Positions 40,967 through 50,148 of a stretch of 64,000 nt of DNA are shown piece by piece. Origin of the DNA: Roseivirga sp. (GTDB lineage: Bacteria; Bacteroidota; Bacteroidia; Cytophagales; Cyclobacteriaceae); assembly GCA_021404565.1 (NCBI GenBank), contig JAAWWF010000027.1, forward strand, positions 1-64,000, written 5' to 3'. Each line of letters begins with the position of its first letter. The first letter of the stretch is position 1. The notes below the pieces were generated by a model. It made no database searches. It had not been told where the DNA came from and saw nothing but the letters and a program-made list of their open reading frames with translations. Both the position numbers and the translations under genes were made by a program.

Positions 40967-42706
40967 TTGAACACCTTCTCAGAGCTTGGGCTTTCCCAGG
41001 ATATTCTTAAATCACTTCCAGAACTAGGCATCGAAACCCCTTCTGAAATTCAACAAAAAGCCATCCCAATGCTGGTCAATCAAAACATTGATTTCATCGG
41101 TTTGGCCCAAACAGGGACGGGAAAGACTGCCGCTTTTGGTTTGCCATTGCTGGAGTCCATGGACCTGAGTCTGAATCATACGCAGGCCCTCGTTCTGGCA
41201 CCAACACGGGAGCTGGGTCAGCAGATTGCCGAACAGCTTAAGGCCTTTTCGAAGTACAAAAGAGGTCTGGATACGCTGGCTGTATATGGAGGAGCGCCCA
41301 TTCAGGGCCAGATCAGAGCACTAAAGAGTACAAGGCAGGTGATCATCGCTACTCCTGGCCGTTTGATGGACCTGATGAACAGAAAGGCCATAGACCTTTC
41401 CAACATCACCCACATGGTACTGGATGAAGCCGATGAGATGCTCAATATGGGCTTTAAAGAAGATATTGACGAAATTCTCAAGTTTACACCAAAAGATAAG
41501 GCTACCTGGCTCTTCTCAGCCACCATGTCTAAAGACATCAGGCGCATTGTTGAGAACTATATGACCGACCCGCAGGAGGTTCAGGTAGGACGCAAAGATG
41601 AAGTCAATAAAAACATCAAGCACGAATATGTTTTTCTCAAGGTAAGCGACAAGCAGGAAGCGCTGCGCAGGTTCATAGACCTGGAGCCTGACATGCGGGG
41701 TATCATTTTTTGCCGTACCAAAATGGATACCCAGGAGCTTTCCGCAGACCTGCGAAAACTGGGTTATGGCATTGATGCCATTCACGGTGACCTGACGCAA
41801 AATGCACGGGATAAAGTAATGGGACTTTTCAAAACCCACGCTATCAACCTGCTGGCTGCTACAGACGTAGCCGCGAGAGGAATTGATGTGAAAGACATTA
41901 CCCATGTAATACACTATTCTCTGCCAGATGATTCTGAGTACTACACACACCGTAGTGGCAGAACCGCCCGTGCCGGACAGCGTGGTATTTCTCTGTCACT
42001 GGTGAGTAGAAAGGACCTTTCTAAGGTTAAATATCTGAGTAGAAACCTCAAGATTGAATTCGAAAAGATTCAGGTTCCGCTTCAATCAGATATCAAGGAA
42101 GCCCGGGTGTCTCAATGGGCCGCCAGGCTAAGTGCCACTGAGCTGGATGACAAAGTGCCTGCCGAACTTTTAGAGCGCGTACAGGGAGAGTTTGAGTCTC
42201 TCAGCAAAGAAGAGCTTATCCATAAACTGCTGTCTATGGAAATGGCAAAAATTGGCAAGGGAGGTGCAGATCGTGATCTCAATGAGACGGGTAAAGACCG
42301 TAGAGACAGAAGTGAACGTGGAGATCGCAATCAGTCAAGGTCTGATCGCTCTGACAGACGAGGCCGTGAAAGAGGTGAGCGCGGAGACCGAAGAGATCGC
42401 AGAGACAGACCGGAACGAGGTGAAAGAAGAGACAGAAAGGAAAGATCTGATCGCTCTTTTAGTCAGCCTGATGGAGATATGGTTCGCTTTATGATGAACA
42501 TAGGCAAGAAGGAGCATGTAAATAAATCTAACCTGCTGCGTTTTATCTGTGACGAATCGGGACTGACAAAATCACAAATTGGTGACATTCAGGTGCAGGA
42601 CAGACGATCTTACTTTGAAGTAAGCACTGACGCTGCAGGTAACCTGCCCTCAAAGTTCAAAGACATTGATATCAACGGCAGACTGCTCCGGGTTGTGAAG
42701 GGATAG
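40967..42706 (+). CDS. DEAD-box RNA helicase with DbpA/CsdA-type RNA-binding C-terminus
   Basis: This 579-residue helicase has all core motifs: Q motif (PSEIQQKAIP), motif I AQTGTGKTA, Ia PTRELGQQ, II VLDEADEM, III FSATM, V AATDVAARGID and VI HRSGRTARAG. From about 440 to 500 there is an arginine/aspartate-rich disordered segment of repeated RD, RG and ER dipeptides. The C-terminal domain (about 503-579: MVRFMMNIGKKEHVNKSNLL...RRSYFEV) is the DbpA/CsdA RNA-binding fold. It likely works in ribosome assembly or cold adaptation. The start is TTG at 40967; no ATG fits the conserved N-terminus. Confidence 0.95.
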   Translation: MNTFSELGLSQDILKSLPELGIETPSEIQQKAIPMLVNQNIDFIGLAQTGTGKTAAFGLPLLESMDLSLNHTQALVLAPTRELGQQIAEQLKAFSKYKRGLDTLAVYGGAPIQGQIRALKSTRQVIIATPGRLMDLMNRKAIDLSNITHMVLDEADEMLNMGFKEDIDEILKFTPKDKATWLFSATMSKDIRRIVENYMTDPQEVQVGRKDEVNKNIKHEYVFLKVSDKQEALRRFIDLEPDMRGIIFCRTKMDTQELSADLRKLGYGIDAIHGDLTQNARDKVMGLFKTHAINLLAATDVAARGIDVKDITHVIHYSLPDDSEYYTHRSGRTARAGQRGISLSLVSRKDLSKVKYLSRNLKIEFEKIQVPLQSDIKEARVSQWAARLSATELDDKVPAELLERVQGEFESLSKEELIHKLLSMEMAKIGKGGADRDLNETGKDRRDRSERGDRNQSRSDRSDRRGRERGERGDRRDRRDRPERGERRDRKERSDRSFSQPDGDMVRFMMNIGKKEHVNKSNLLRFICDESGLTKSQIGDIQVQDRRSYFEVSTDAAGNLPSKFKDIDINGRLLRVVKG

Positions 42707-42719
42707 CCCCTGATTAATT

Positions 42720-42932
42720 CTAAAAAGGATCACAGCCTGTTTTATAGTATTGATCTTCTGAAGCAGGCCTGAAGGTAGAGTCAAGCACATCAAAAAAGCC
42801 TATCACACTACCGGTATTATTTCTTACCGGTGACAGGCTATGTTCTGTTCCCTGAAACTGAATGCGGCCCAGCATTTCTTTTCCCTGTCCATTATTAAGA
42901 TAAAACCAGGGACCTCGTCTGAAATATTTCAT
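42720..42932 (-). CDS. hypothetical small protein (70 residues)
   Basis: This short minus-strand frame lies 13 bases beyond the helicase stop, convergent with it. From ATG 42932 it reads MKYFRRGPWFYLNNGQGKE and ends YYKTGCDPF. The balanced, aromatic-rich composition looks like a folded protein rather than a random frame. No family is recognised. An in-frame ATG at 42941 is an alternative start. No promoter-like box is evident. Confidence 0.45.
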   Translation of the reverse strand: MKYFRRGPWFYLNNGQGKEMLGRIQFQGTEHSLSPVRNNTGSVIGFFDVLDSTFRPASEDQYYKTGCDPF

Positions 42933-42941
42933 AACAATCAA

Positions 42942-43283
42942 TTTGATTAAACCCGGAACAAACAGACCTTTTTTAATCTGATCATGTTCATTTAATATGA
43001 TGTATTGATAATACTCTCATTTCTACACAAAAGCTGCGCCAGTCCTGATGACAAACAGAGAGCTTCAGTTAAGTTTCTCCAAATAAGGCCCATGAGCTAT
43101 TTTAGGCTCTTTTCAGGTCAAAACATCGCCTATCAGAATAAAACATGTAGGAACGTCCAGGTCTCAACCTGATCAAGGTTGTTTCAAAATGGGACTTAAC
43201 TTTCAATGCAGGCGAGTTTCTTTTAATTTCACATTGCAACCGAAATCACTAATTTCAACAGTTTTAAGTACCCTACTGATTTC
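42942..43283. other. intergenic region, 342 bases
   Basis: No coding frame, clear hairpin with T-run or TAnnTTTG box is visible. It should hold the promoter of the S9 peptidase gene (rightward) and of the small minus-strand gene. Confidence 0.5.
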
Positions 43284-45557
43284 ATGACGCACAGACTCCT
43301 TTATATTTTTTGTCTTCTGTCCTCCTCTTTCATCTTCTCTTGTTCATCGGAGCAATCAGAGCAGATTACCATAGCAGATTATGAAAGGGCTCAGAGCTAT
43401 CTTTTTGAGAACATCAATAATCAGGAAGCCTTTAATCTCGACATCGATCCCTATTGGTTCAGAGACAATACAGGTTTTTGGTACCTGGAATATGAAAAGG
43501 ATGCAAAGATTTTCAAGAGACTCCGGTTCAGTGATTATGAAATCACCGACCTTTTTGATCATGAAGTCATAGCCAATCAACTCTCTGAACTGCTTGATCG
43601 GAATATTGACCCCTACGATCTCCCTTTCAACGATTTGTGGCAACGCGTGGACAATAACTTTCGGGCACAGATTGACGGCCAAGACTACCTGATAGACATT
43701 GATACCGAAGAAGTAAAGCCCGACCCTGATAGCCCCTATTCCTCTAACCCTACTGAAAGGGCCTCTCCCGATGGTAAATGGATTGCCTTTTCCCGCAATT
43801 ACAATCTATACATAAGATCAACTGTCAACGGCAGGGAATATCAGCTCAGTACCCGGGGCAAAAGAGACTATGAATTTGGTACCTATTATGGTTGGTATGA
43901 CAAAATGGAGGGAGAAAACGGAGAAAGGCCAAAACGCTTTTCCGTCAATTGGTCGCCCGACTCAAAATGGATTCAAACCAGCCTGGTAGATTTCAGGGAG
44001 GCCGAAAAAATGTACTTGCTTGACTGGAGCAAAGATGACCTCTTCAAACCTCGGCTTCTCTCCTACTATCGCGGTTCTCCAGGTGACACGACCATGGTAA
44101 AAGTGACACCGGTTTTCTATAACATTGACCAACGTAAGGAGTATTTTCCTGAGCTACCTACAGGCACTCATGTAAACAGTGCCTCTTTTCGCTGGCACGA
44201 AACTCCTGGAAAAATATTGGTCGACTATGCAGACCGAGGCTATCAACAGCAACAGGTGGTCGAGCTTGATTTAAACAGAAAAAGTATCCGACCTTTGATT
44301 AAGGAAACAAGCGACACCAATATTGATAACTTCGTTTACACCTATTTGCGTAGCGAAAACAAGTTGATCTTTCTATCTGAACGCAGTGGCTGGCGACAAC
44401 TCTACCTTCATGACATTGCGACTAATGAAACAACGGGATTGACCAATGGTAACTTTTATATAGATCAAATTCTGAATTTCGATCGATATGAGCATATAGT
44501 ATATTTTATGGCTTCAGGCAAAGAGCCGGACAGAAACCCTTATTTCAGCCACCTATACAGTGTCAATATTGAAACTGGTGAGCTCAAACTGCTAACCCCT
44601 GAAGATGCGCATCATGAAATTCAGTTTGCCCAGGACAAAAGTCACTTTTTCGACAACTACTCTACCTTCAACCAACCTACCACCTCAGTACTGAAAAGAA
44701 CCTCAGATGGAGCACTGGTGAAAGAGGTAAACAAAGCAGATATCTCGGCCCTCACCGGCAGAGGATGGCTCGCACCACAAGTGTTCGTATCAACTGGTCG
44801 GGATGGAAAAACACCCATATATGGGGCCATGTGGAAACCCTCCAATTTTGATGCGAATAAAAAATACCCCGTGATAGACCATAGCTACACAGGACCTCAT
44901 ACTCAAATGTTTCCCAGAAACTTCCGCACAGTGCTGGCACGCAACAATCAGGCTTTGGCAGAACTGGGCTTTATAGTGGTGATGATAGATGGTATGGGTA
45001 GCTCAGGTCGCTCCAAAGAGTTCCATAATTACTCCTACAAAAACATGGGTAAAAACCTGACGGAACATGTGTCTGCCATTAAGGAACTGGGAGAACTCTA
45101 CCCCTGGTTTGATGCAGAGAGAGTAGGCATATTCGGCCACTCGGCTGGTGGTTTTGACGCAGGACACGCTCTGTTGGAGTTTCCAGACTTTTACAAAGTA
45201 GGTGTTGCCAGCAGTGCTGACCATGATTTCAGAATGGAAAAAGCCTGGTGGCCCGAAATGTATATGGGTTGGCCCGTAGACTCTTCTTATCATGAAGTTT
45301 CGAATATTACCATGGCCTCAAAACTAAAAGGTAAGCTACTGCTGGTACATGGAGGTCTTGACGATAATGTGAACCCCTCTGCTACTTTCAAACTGGCAGA
45401 AGCACTGGTCAAGGCAGACAAAGATTTTGATCTCCTGATATTACCCAGTCAGAGGCATGGTTACCAGGGAGATCATAGAAAGTACTTTGTGAAAAAGCGC
45501 TGGAACTACTTTGTGGAGCATCTGGCGGGTAAAGCCCCCATCTGGGATATTGACTAA
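43284..45557 (+). CDS. S9 family peptidase (dipeptidyl-peptidase IV type) lipoprotein
   Basis: This 757-residue exopeptidase-like enzyme has the lipobox FIFSC, so it is probably lipid-anchored in the periplasm or outer membrane. An N-terminal DPP-IV beta-propeller (about 70-500, with SPDGKWIAFSR and NWSPDSKWI) precedes the alpha/beta-hydrolase domain. The catalytic triad candidates are S620 (GHSAGG), D693 (GGLDDNVNP) and H725 (RHGYQG). In DPP-IV the propeller carries a double-Glu motif that binds the substrate amino terminus; I did not identify an obvious equivalent, so specificity is open. Confidence 0.94.
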   Translation: MTHRLLYIFCLLSSSFIFSCSSEQSEQITIADYERAQSYLFENINNQEAFNLDIDPYWFRDNTGFWYLEYEKDAKIFKRLRFSDYEITDLFDHEVIANQLSELLDRNIDPYDLPFNDLWQRVDNNFRAQIDGQDYLIDIDTEEVKPDPDSPYSSNPTERASPDGKWIAFSRNYNLYIRSTVNGREYQLSTRGKRDYEFGTYYGWYDKMEGENGERPKRFSVNWSPDSKWIQTSLVDFREAEKMYLLDWSKDDLFKPRLLSYYRGSPGDTTMVKVTPVFYNIDQRKEYFPELPTGTHVNSASFRWHETPGKILVDYADRGYQQQQVVELDLNRKSIRPLIKETSDTNIDNFVYTYLRSENKLIFLSERSGWRQLYLHDIATNETTGLTNGNFYIDQILNFDRYEHIVYFMASGKEPDRNPYFSHLYSVNIETGELKLLTPEDAHHEIQFAQDKSHFFDNYSTFNQPTTSVLKRTSDGALVKEVNKADISALTGRGWLAPQVFVSTGRDGKTPIYGAMWKPSNFDANKKYPVIDHSYTGPHTQMFPRNFRTVLARNNQALAELGFIVVMIDGMGSSGRSKEFHNYSYKNMGKNLTEHVSAIKELGELYPWFDAERVGIFGHSAGGFDAGHALLEFPDFYKVGVASSADHDFRMEKAWWPEMYMGWPVDSSYHEVSNITMASKLKGKLLLVHGGLDDNVNPSATFKLAEALVKADKDFDLLILPSQRHGYQGDHRKYFVKKRWNYFVEHLAGKAPIWDID

Positions 45558-45695
45558 AAAAAAACCTCTTTATCTGTTACAACCCTTCTTAAAACCTACT
45601 CTGGGGTGACAAAAGGGCATATCATAACTTTTTTCTAACTTCCTTCAAACTTTTTTTCCCCACCCGCCATCCTAAATTCGGAAAGTGGAAACACA

Positions 45696-46316
45696 ATGAA
45701 GGAAATCACCCTTATGCCTCAAACCGATTTTTTGATAGCTGCCGCTAAAAATGGTGATCCTATTGCACTCAACCAGCTGGTAAAACTCTGGTACAAAAGG
45801 ATTTACAACTTTGGCTACAAATACTTCAGCGATCATGATCAGGCTATGGAGGTAACTCAAAAGACCTTTATTTCCATGAATAAGAACCTGAAAACATTGA
45901 AAGATGAGGCCAGCTTCAAATCATGGTTATACAGGATAGCCGCCAACTACTGCCATGAAGAAGTCAGGCGACAGAAACGTAAATGGGTTTTCCCATTTAT
46001 GAAGGTTCAGTCCAAAGATGATCAGGACTTTATTCAAAATACGGCAGCCACCTGGAGAGAGTCAGATCCCGACAGGGAATACGCTCAAACAGAGTTAAAG
46101 GGCCTACTGAAGAAGGCACTCAAAATACTACCTGAAGAGCAAAGGATGGTGGTGATTATGAAAGAATACGAAGGTCTCAAAATAAGGGAGATTGCCGAAG
46201 TAATGAGCATATCGGAGAACACGGTTAAGTCCAGACTCTATTACGCTCTCGGAAGTTTAAAGAAGCAGTTGGAACAGTGGAATATCAACAAAGAAACAAT
46301 TCATTATGAGCTATAA
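45696..46316 (+). CDS. ECF-type RNA polymerase sigma factor
   Basis: This 206-residue sigma-70 family factor has region 2 (about 14-85: ALNQLVKLWYKRIYNFGYKY...SFKSWLYRIAANYC) and region 4 (about 130-195: LPEEQRMVVIMKEYEGLKIREIAEVMSISENTVKSRL). It lacks regions 1 and 3, as expected of the ECF group. ATG 45714 is an alternative start. It overlaps the following membrane protein by 11 bases, the standard sigma/anti-sigma layout, and probably drives this operon itself. The S9 peptidase upstream is probably a separate unit. Confidence 0.93.
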   Translation: MKEITLMPQTDFLIAAAKNGDPIALNQLVKLWYKRIYNFGYKYFSDHDQAMEVTQKTFISMNKNLKTLKDEASFKSWLYRIAANYCHEEVRRQKRKWVFPFMKVQSKDDQDFIQNTAATWRESDPDREYAQTELKGLLKKALKILPEEQRMVVIMKEYEGLKIREIAEVMSISENTVKSRLYYALGSLKKQLEQWNINKETIHYEL

Positions 46317-47091
46317 ACCTACAAACGAAGATCTGATGGCCTACCTGTATGGTGAGCTGGACGAATCTGCCAAAGCTCAGCTTGATCAATATTTTAAGGA
46401 GCACCCTGAGGCGCGAACCGAGCTCACCGAGATGGAAGAAACCCGGGTGCTGATGAGTCAGTGGGAAGATGAAGAAGTACCGGTAATTCCCGGCTTCATT
46501 CAACCCCATGAAAACAGCGAATGGCTCTACTGGAGAAAGTATGTAGCCATTGCGGCCAGTATTCTACTGATCATCACACTTGGCTGGGCCTCAAAGTTTA
46601 ATGTCAGCTATGGTGAGGACGGCTTTCATGCAGGTTTTACCGCTCTTTCTGATGGATTGAGCATGGAAGAGGTAGCTGAGCTACTGGCTAAAGAAAGAGA
46701 AAACATTCTGGCAGAGGTAGATAATGATCTGCAGGGTCTACAAGTAGGCATCAATGATAACAGGAGCTTCATGGAAAACAGCATGGAGAGATTTAATGAG
46801 TTGCCTGAAGATCAGATCAATAACCTGCTTAGTGAGCAAAAACAACAAATTGTTGCCGAGATGAATCAGCTGAGCGATAAGCTTACCGATGATTACAGAG
46901 AGGTTTTCAGACAATTAGTTGTGAGCTTTTCAAACAATTTTGAAACACAGCGCATCCAGGATTTAAGAAATGTAGAAGCTGCTTTCAATGATCTTGAAGA
47001 TGCCATTACATCCAAGCAGGAAGTATTTGAAGAAGCACTTTACAGTCTATCGGTCGAAGTAGATGCATTAACTCCAAACAACAACAATTAA
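46306..47091 (+). CDS. anti-sigma-factor-like membrane protein
   Basis: This is a 261-residue protein. The cytoplasmic N-terminus is acidic (NEDLMAYLYGELDESAKAQLDQYF), as in anti-sigma domains that open with a short helical sigma-binding region; a zinc HxxxCxxC motif is absent. One membrane helix follows (about 78-93: YVAIAASILLIITLGWA). The periplasmic part (about 110-261) is strongly helical and charged, probably coiled coil. It overlaps the sigma gene and is followed after one base by the next exported protein. The exported region is the likely sensor. Confidence 0.82.
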   Translation: MSYKPTNEDLMAYLYGELDESAKAQLDQYFKEHPEARTELTEMEETRVLMSQWEDEEVPVIPGFIQPHENSEWLYWRKYVAIAASILLIITLGWASKFNVSYGEDGFHAGFTALSDGLSMEEVAELLAKERENILAEVDNDLQGLQVGINDNRSFMENSMERFNELPEDQINNLLSEQKQQIVAEMNQLSDKLTDDYREVFRQLVVSFSNNFETQRIQDLRNVEAAFNDLEDAITSKQEVFEEALYSLSVEVDALTPNNNN

Positions 47092-47092
47092 G

Positions 47093-47698
47093 ATGAAGGT
47101 CAACAACTCAAAATATTGGATACTGCTCCTGGCAATGCTGGTCTCGTCACCCCTTATTGCTCAACTCAACACACAGGGCTTTAGCCCGGTCAAGCGAGAT
47201 ACAGAAGTGACACGTATCACCTTTGAAAATTATCTGAAAAAGTGGAACGGTGAGGTACTGCTCAACAGATTCAGAGAAACCACAGCTGACTATAAAAACG
47301 GTGAAGGCATAACCATCAATGTAGTAGCCGAAAATGCGCACATCTACATGAGTGTACAGGGAGGTAACTTCGAAAATGCTGATGGAGAGATCATGGATAC
47401 CTTTTTCAGTGACCAGATGGTAAGGCTCCAAAAAGAAAGGCTACAAACTGCCGTGGAGAACTTTGTGGTAGAGTTTAAAAACTACCTGCCAAAACTTCAG
47501 AACAACGAAACCATCAGGTTTGTCTTTGAAGTAAAAGACCAGAAGCGCAAGAAGAATGGGAAGGAATTACCACCATCGAAACTTGCTCATAAAAGAACAT
47601 ATCACATGGAAGCCTCTATTGCTTATAAAGATTTCCAGGCTTTTAAAAGCGGCAGCATGAACAAGGCTGACTTTATAGAAGCCATCACAATCAAATGA
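47093..47698 (+). CDS. exported protein of an ECF-sigma module (single-repeat form)
   Basis: This 201-residue protein has a signal peptide (to about SPLIAQ). The C-terminal half (FVVEFKNYLPKLQNNETIRFVFEV...YHMEASIAYKDFQAFKSGSMNKADFIEAITIK) resembles each of the two halves of the next protein: a helix, a LxxNExIxxxxxV strand, then a xxxxxxAFxxGxxxxxxFxxxIxIK ending. I recognise no named domain. It begins one base after the anti-sigma-like gene, so it belongs to the same operon. Confidence 0.75.
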   Translation: MKVNNSKYWILLLAMLVSSPLIAQLNTQGFSPVKRDTEVTRITFENYLKKWNGEVLLNRFRETTADYKNGEGITINVVAENAHIYMSVQGGNFENADGEIMDTFFSDQMVRLQKERLQTAVENFVVEFKNYLPKLQNNETIRFVFEVKDQKRKKNGKELPPSKLAHKRTYHMEASIAYKDFQAFKSGSMNKADFIEAITIK

Positions 47699-47723
47699 AT
47701 CTAAATTTTAAAATATCTGAATA

Positions 47724-49058
47724 ATGAAAAACAGAACAACACTTAGTCTTACAGCACTGCTGATGCTCATGACCATACACCTGGGCTTTGCTCAAACAGC
47801 TGATCAGGTAGTAATCGGTGAAGTAGGCGATTTCTACACGCTCAATGGTAGTCGTAATCAGGACATCTCCAAGCTTCCCAAAATGGACCGGGATATCTAC
47901 ATTCTACAGAATATTGTAGATGATCTCTTCAGTGGTAACCGAAGTAGCTTCAGGTCTCGAAGATCCAAGGGCATTTATATCCCAAACAATGGTGTGATCT
48001 TTAACATCTCCGGTAATGGTGCTTTCGGTATATCAGGTTACCAAAGCTGGGACGACCTTGTAACCATAGTAGATGGTGAGACCAGCACGGTACTTTCAAA
48101 AAACTATACCGATGAAGAGCTGGAAAAGCTCAATGATGAAAAAGAGAAGAAGCTTGAGGACCTTTCTAAAACCTTTCTCTCCAACTATGGCAGCCTTTTG
48201 GGTGAACTTAAAGAGAGCGAAAAAATCCAGGTTTCGGTAAACTACTCTCTTCACGTAAAATCCTCAACCCGCAGAAATGGTCAGCTTGCCTTCGTAAGCA
48301 GCTCAAAAGACATCAATAAGAGAAGACTGGTGAGTATGGTGTCGGTAAAAGATGTAAAAGCTTATGAGTCGGGAAAACTGACCCAGGACCAGATGATGTC
48401 GAGAATTGAAAGCAAATCTACCAGCATAGACGATGCAGATATGATGGATGCCAAAATACTGGCCGGTATCTTCGATGACCTGTTCAAAACTACCTATGAC
48501 GGCTACCTTACCAGAAGCGGCCGTACCAGCTGGACTTATTTCGAAGGTTTCGGGGTAATGTATGACCTGAATCTGTCGTCCAGAAGCAACGGTTACTCAC
48601 TCCGAACTACTACTGAGGGTGAAGTTGTGTATGGCAATAATCAATCAGTTAAGTCTGACGATTTCTACAAAGACATTCAGTCAAAGTATGACGAGTTTGA
48701 GTCAATTATAAAAAGTAACATCGTCAAGTATGGTCGTACGTTAAGAAATCTGAAGTCCAATGAGGTGGTAATCGTAAACCTCGGCCTGAGTGCCAATAAG
48801 AAGGCTAACCTTCCCAAAACAATTCAATTCATGATTCCAAAAAGTGCCATTGATGCCTTTGCCAAAGGCCAGAAATCACTGGAGCAGGTAAAGGGTGAGA
48901 TCACCATTAAGAAGTTAACAGCCAGTCTGAACGGTCAAGGCCACTACGATGGGCTCATCTATGATACTCATGATCTATTTCCCACGCAGGTAGAAACGGC
49001 CGCTGAGCCAACGAGGGCCCGTAGTGTTGGGAGAACTACCAGAACCAGAGCGAATTAA
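47724..49058 (+). CDS. exported protein of an ECF-sigma module (two-repeat form)
   Basis: This 444-residue protein has a signal peptide (cleavage after GFAQ). It appears to contain two copies of a domain of about 170-190 residues. Each has a DDLF segment (IVDDLFSG and IFDDLFKT), a Y-x-G-hydrophobic strand, a helix with YGSLLGELKESEKIQV or YGRTLRNLKSNEVVIV, and a KAYESGKLTQDQM or DAFAKGQKSLEQV closing helix. The C-terminus is a basic Arg/Thr tail. It is related to the preceding protein. Function unknown; possibly an envelope stress effector controlled by the sigma factor. Confidence 0.75.
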   Translation: MKNRTTLSLTALLMLMTIHLGFAQTADQVVIGEVGDFYTLNGSRNQDISKLPKMDRDIYILQNIVDDLFSGNRSSFRSRRSKGIYIPNNGVIFNISGNGAFGISGYQSWDDLVTIVDGETSTVLSKNYTDEELEKLNDEKEKKLEDLSKTFLSNYGSLLGELKESEKIQVSVNYSLHVKSSTRRNGQLAFVSSSKDINKRRLVSMVSVKDVKAYESGKLTQDQMMSRIESKSTSIDDADMMDAKILAGIFDDLFKTTYDGYLTRSGRTSWTYFEGFGVMYDLNLSSRSNGYSLRTTTEGEVVYGNNQSVKSDDFYKDIQSKYDEFESIIKSNIVKYGRTLRNLKSNEVVIVNLGLSANKKANLPKTIQFMIPKSAIDAFAKGQKSLEQVKGEITIKKLTASLNGQGHYDGLIYDTHDLFPTQVETAAEPTRARSVGRTTRTRAN

Positions 49059-49100
49059 TTCTGATTGTTAATACCCTTTTGCAGGTATTGAAGCAAACAA

Positions 49101-49130
49101 AAGCCCGGCTGGTCACCGGGCTTTTATTTT
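49101..49130 (+). terminator. intrinsic terminator of the ECF-sigma operon
   Basis: AAGCCCGG (49101-49108) pairs with CCGGGCTT (49116-49123) around a seven-base loop, followed by TTATTTTTT. It is 42 bases after the stop of the two-repeat protein. Confidence 0.9.
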
Positions 49131-49176
49131 TTAAACCATTCTCCTACTTTCGTCCCGGAAACGCGTAACCCCTAAC

Positions 49177-49644
49177 ATGAAAAAAATACTCAAATACCTC
49201 GCCATCTTGCTTCTGGTCATATTGGTGATTATTCAATTCATAAACCGACCTGAGCAGATCAGCGAGCCGGTAACTGAGAACGACATCATAGGAACTCTTA
49301 ATATCAGTCCCGGGATGAGCGACCTGCTCAAAGCTGCCTGCTACGATTGCCATTCCAATCAACCACGTTACCCATGGTATTCTGAGATAGCCCCCTTTTC
49401 CTGGTGGATTGGTGAGCATATAGAGCATGGCAGGGATGAGCTTAACTTTTCAGAATGGGCCACCTTTTCCAAACGCAAGAGAGACCATAAACTTGAAGAA
49501 ATGGTAGAGGAAGTAGAAGAAGGACATATGCCCTTGCCCAAGTACACCTGGATGCACAGCGATGCCCGACTGTCAAAAGAGCAAATCACTATGCTCAAAG
49601 AATGGGTTACCTCAGAGCGGGCTAAAATTGCCGCTGAGGATTAA
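49177..49644 (+). CDS. haem-binding-domain membrane protein
   Basis: This 155-residue protein has an N-terminal membrane anchor (YLAILLLVILVIIQFI) and a periplasmic domain with one CYDCH motif (C55, C58, H59), the c-type haem attachment site. The surrounding AACYDCHSNQPRYPWYSEIAPFSWW is typical of the Haem_bd family (PF14376) in Bacteroidota. It is likely an electron-transfer or redox-sensing protein exposed to the periplasm. TACTTTCG, one mismatch from TAnnTTTG, lies about 28 bases upstream of its ATG. Confidence 0.9.
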   Translation: MKKILKYLAILLLVILVIIQFINRPEQISEPVTENDIIGTLNISPGMSDLLKAACYDCHSNQPRYPWYSEIAPFSWWIGEHIEHGRDELNFSEWATFSKRKRDHKLEEMVEEVEEGHMPLPKYTWMHSDARLSKEQITMLKEWVTSERAKIAAED

Positions 49645-49723
49645 TTGAATCCATTTCCGTGATATTCAGCCGCTGTTATGTGGCTTTTTTTATGCCTTTT
49701 GGAAGATAACTAAGCTTTAAGTT

Positions 49724-49757
49724 TTGATTTTTAATTTCTTATTCTACATTTGTAGAA
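49724..49757 (+). promoter_or_regulatory. promoter overlapped by a BlaI-type operator
   Basis: TTCTACATTTGTAGAA (49742-49757) is a perfect 7-2-7 palindrome with the core TACAnnTGTA, the classic BlaI/MecI/CopY operator. Inside it TACATTTG (49745-49752) matches the -7 consensus TAnnTTTG. TTG at 49724-49726 lies 18 bases before it as the -33 box. A half-site GTAGAA (49772-49777) follows. Repressor bound here would occlude the polymerase, giving autorepression of the gene that begins at 49777. Confidence 0.85.
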
Positions 49758-49776
49758 GTAACATGACAAAAGTAGA

Positions 49777-50148
49777 ATGAACTTACCTAAATCAGAAGAG
49801 CAGTTAATGCAGATACTTTGGCAAAAGGAGAAAGCCTTTATGAAAGATATTACTGAGGCCTACCCCGAACCCAAACCCAAAGCGACCACGATTGCCACTT
49901 TACTCAAGCGGCTGCTTACAAAAGAGGCCATTGGCTTTACCCAATTTGGTAATGTGAGGCAGTACTACCCTATCCTGAAAAAGGAAGACTACTTCTCGAG
50001 TCATTTCAATGGCATGATCAAGAACTTCTTCGATGATTCCATTCCGCAATTTGCCTCATTCTTTACTTCTAATAAGAATATGACTGAGGAGCAGCTCCTG
50101 GAGCTAAAGCGTGTAGTGGAAGAGCAAATTAAAGCGCGAAAGAAATGA
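49777..50148 (+). CDS. BlaI/MecI/CopY-family transcriptional repressor (second copy)
   Basis: This 123-residue winged-helix repressor is similar in layout to the one at 24.4 kb (LPKSEEQLMQILWQKEKAFMKDI...ATTIATLLKRLLTKEAIGF). The C-terminal helix is for dimerisation and proteolytic control. Its own promoter carries the palindromic operator. The stop overlaps the M56 peptidase start (ATGA), so the two are translationally coupled. Confidence 0.93.
   Translation: MNLPKSEEQLMQILWQKEKAFMKDITEAYPEPKPKATTIATLLKRLLTKEAIGFTQFGNVRQYYPILKKEDYFSSHFNGMIKNFFDDSIPQFASFFTSNKNMTEEQLLELKRVVEEQIKARKK

Noticed and set aside
42192-42494. Alternative frames inside the helicase Arg/Asp-rich segment
   Set aside because: They are by-products of the repetitive AGA/GAT-rich coding sequence in the real frame.
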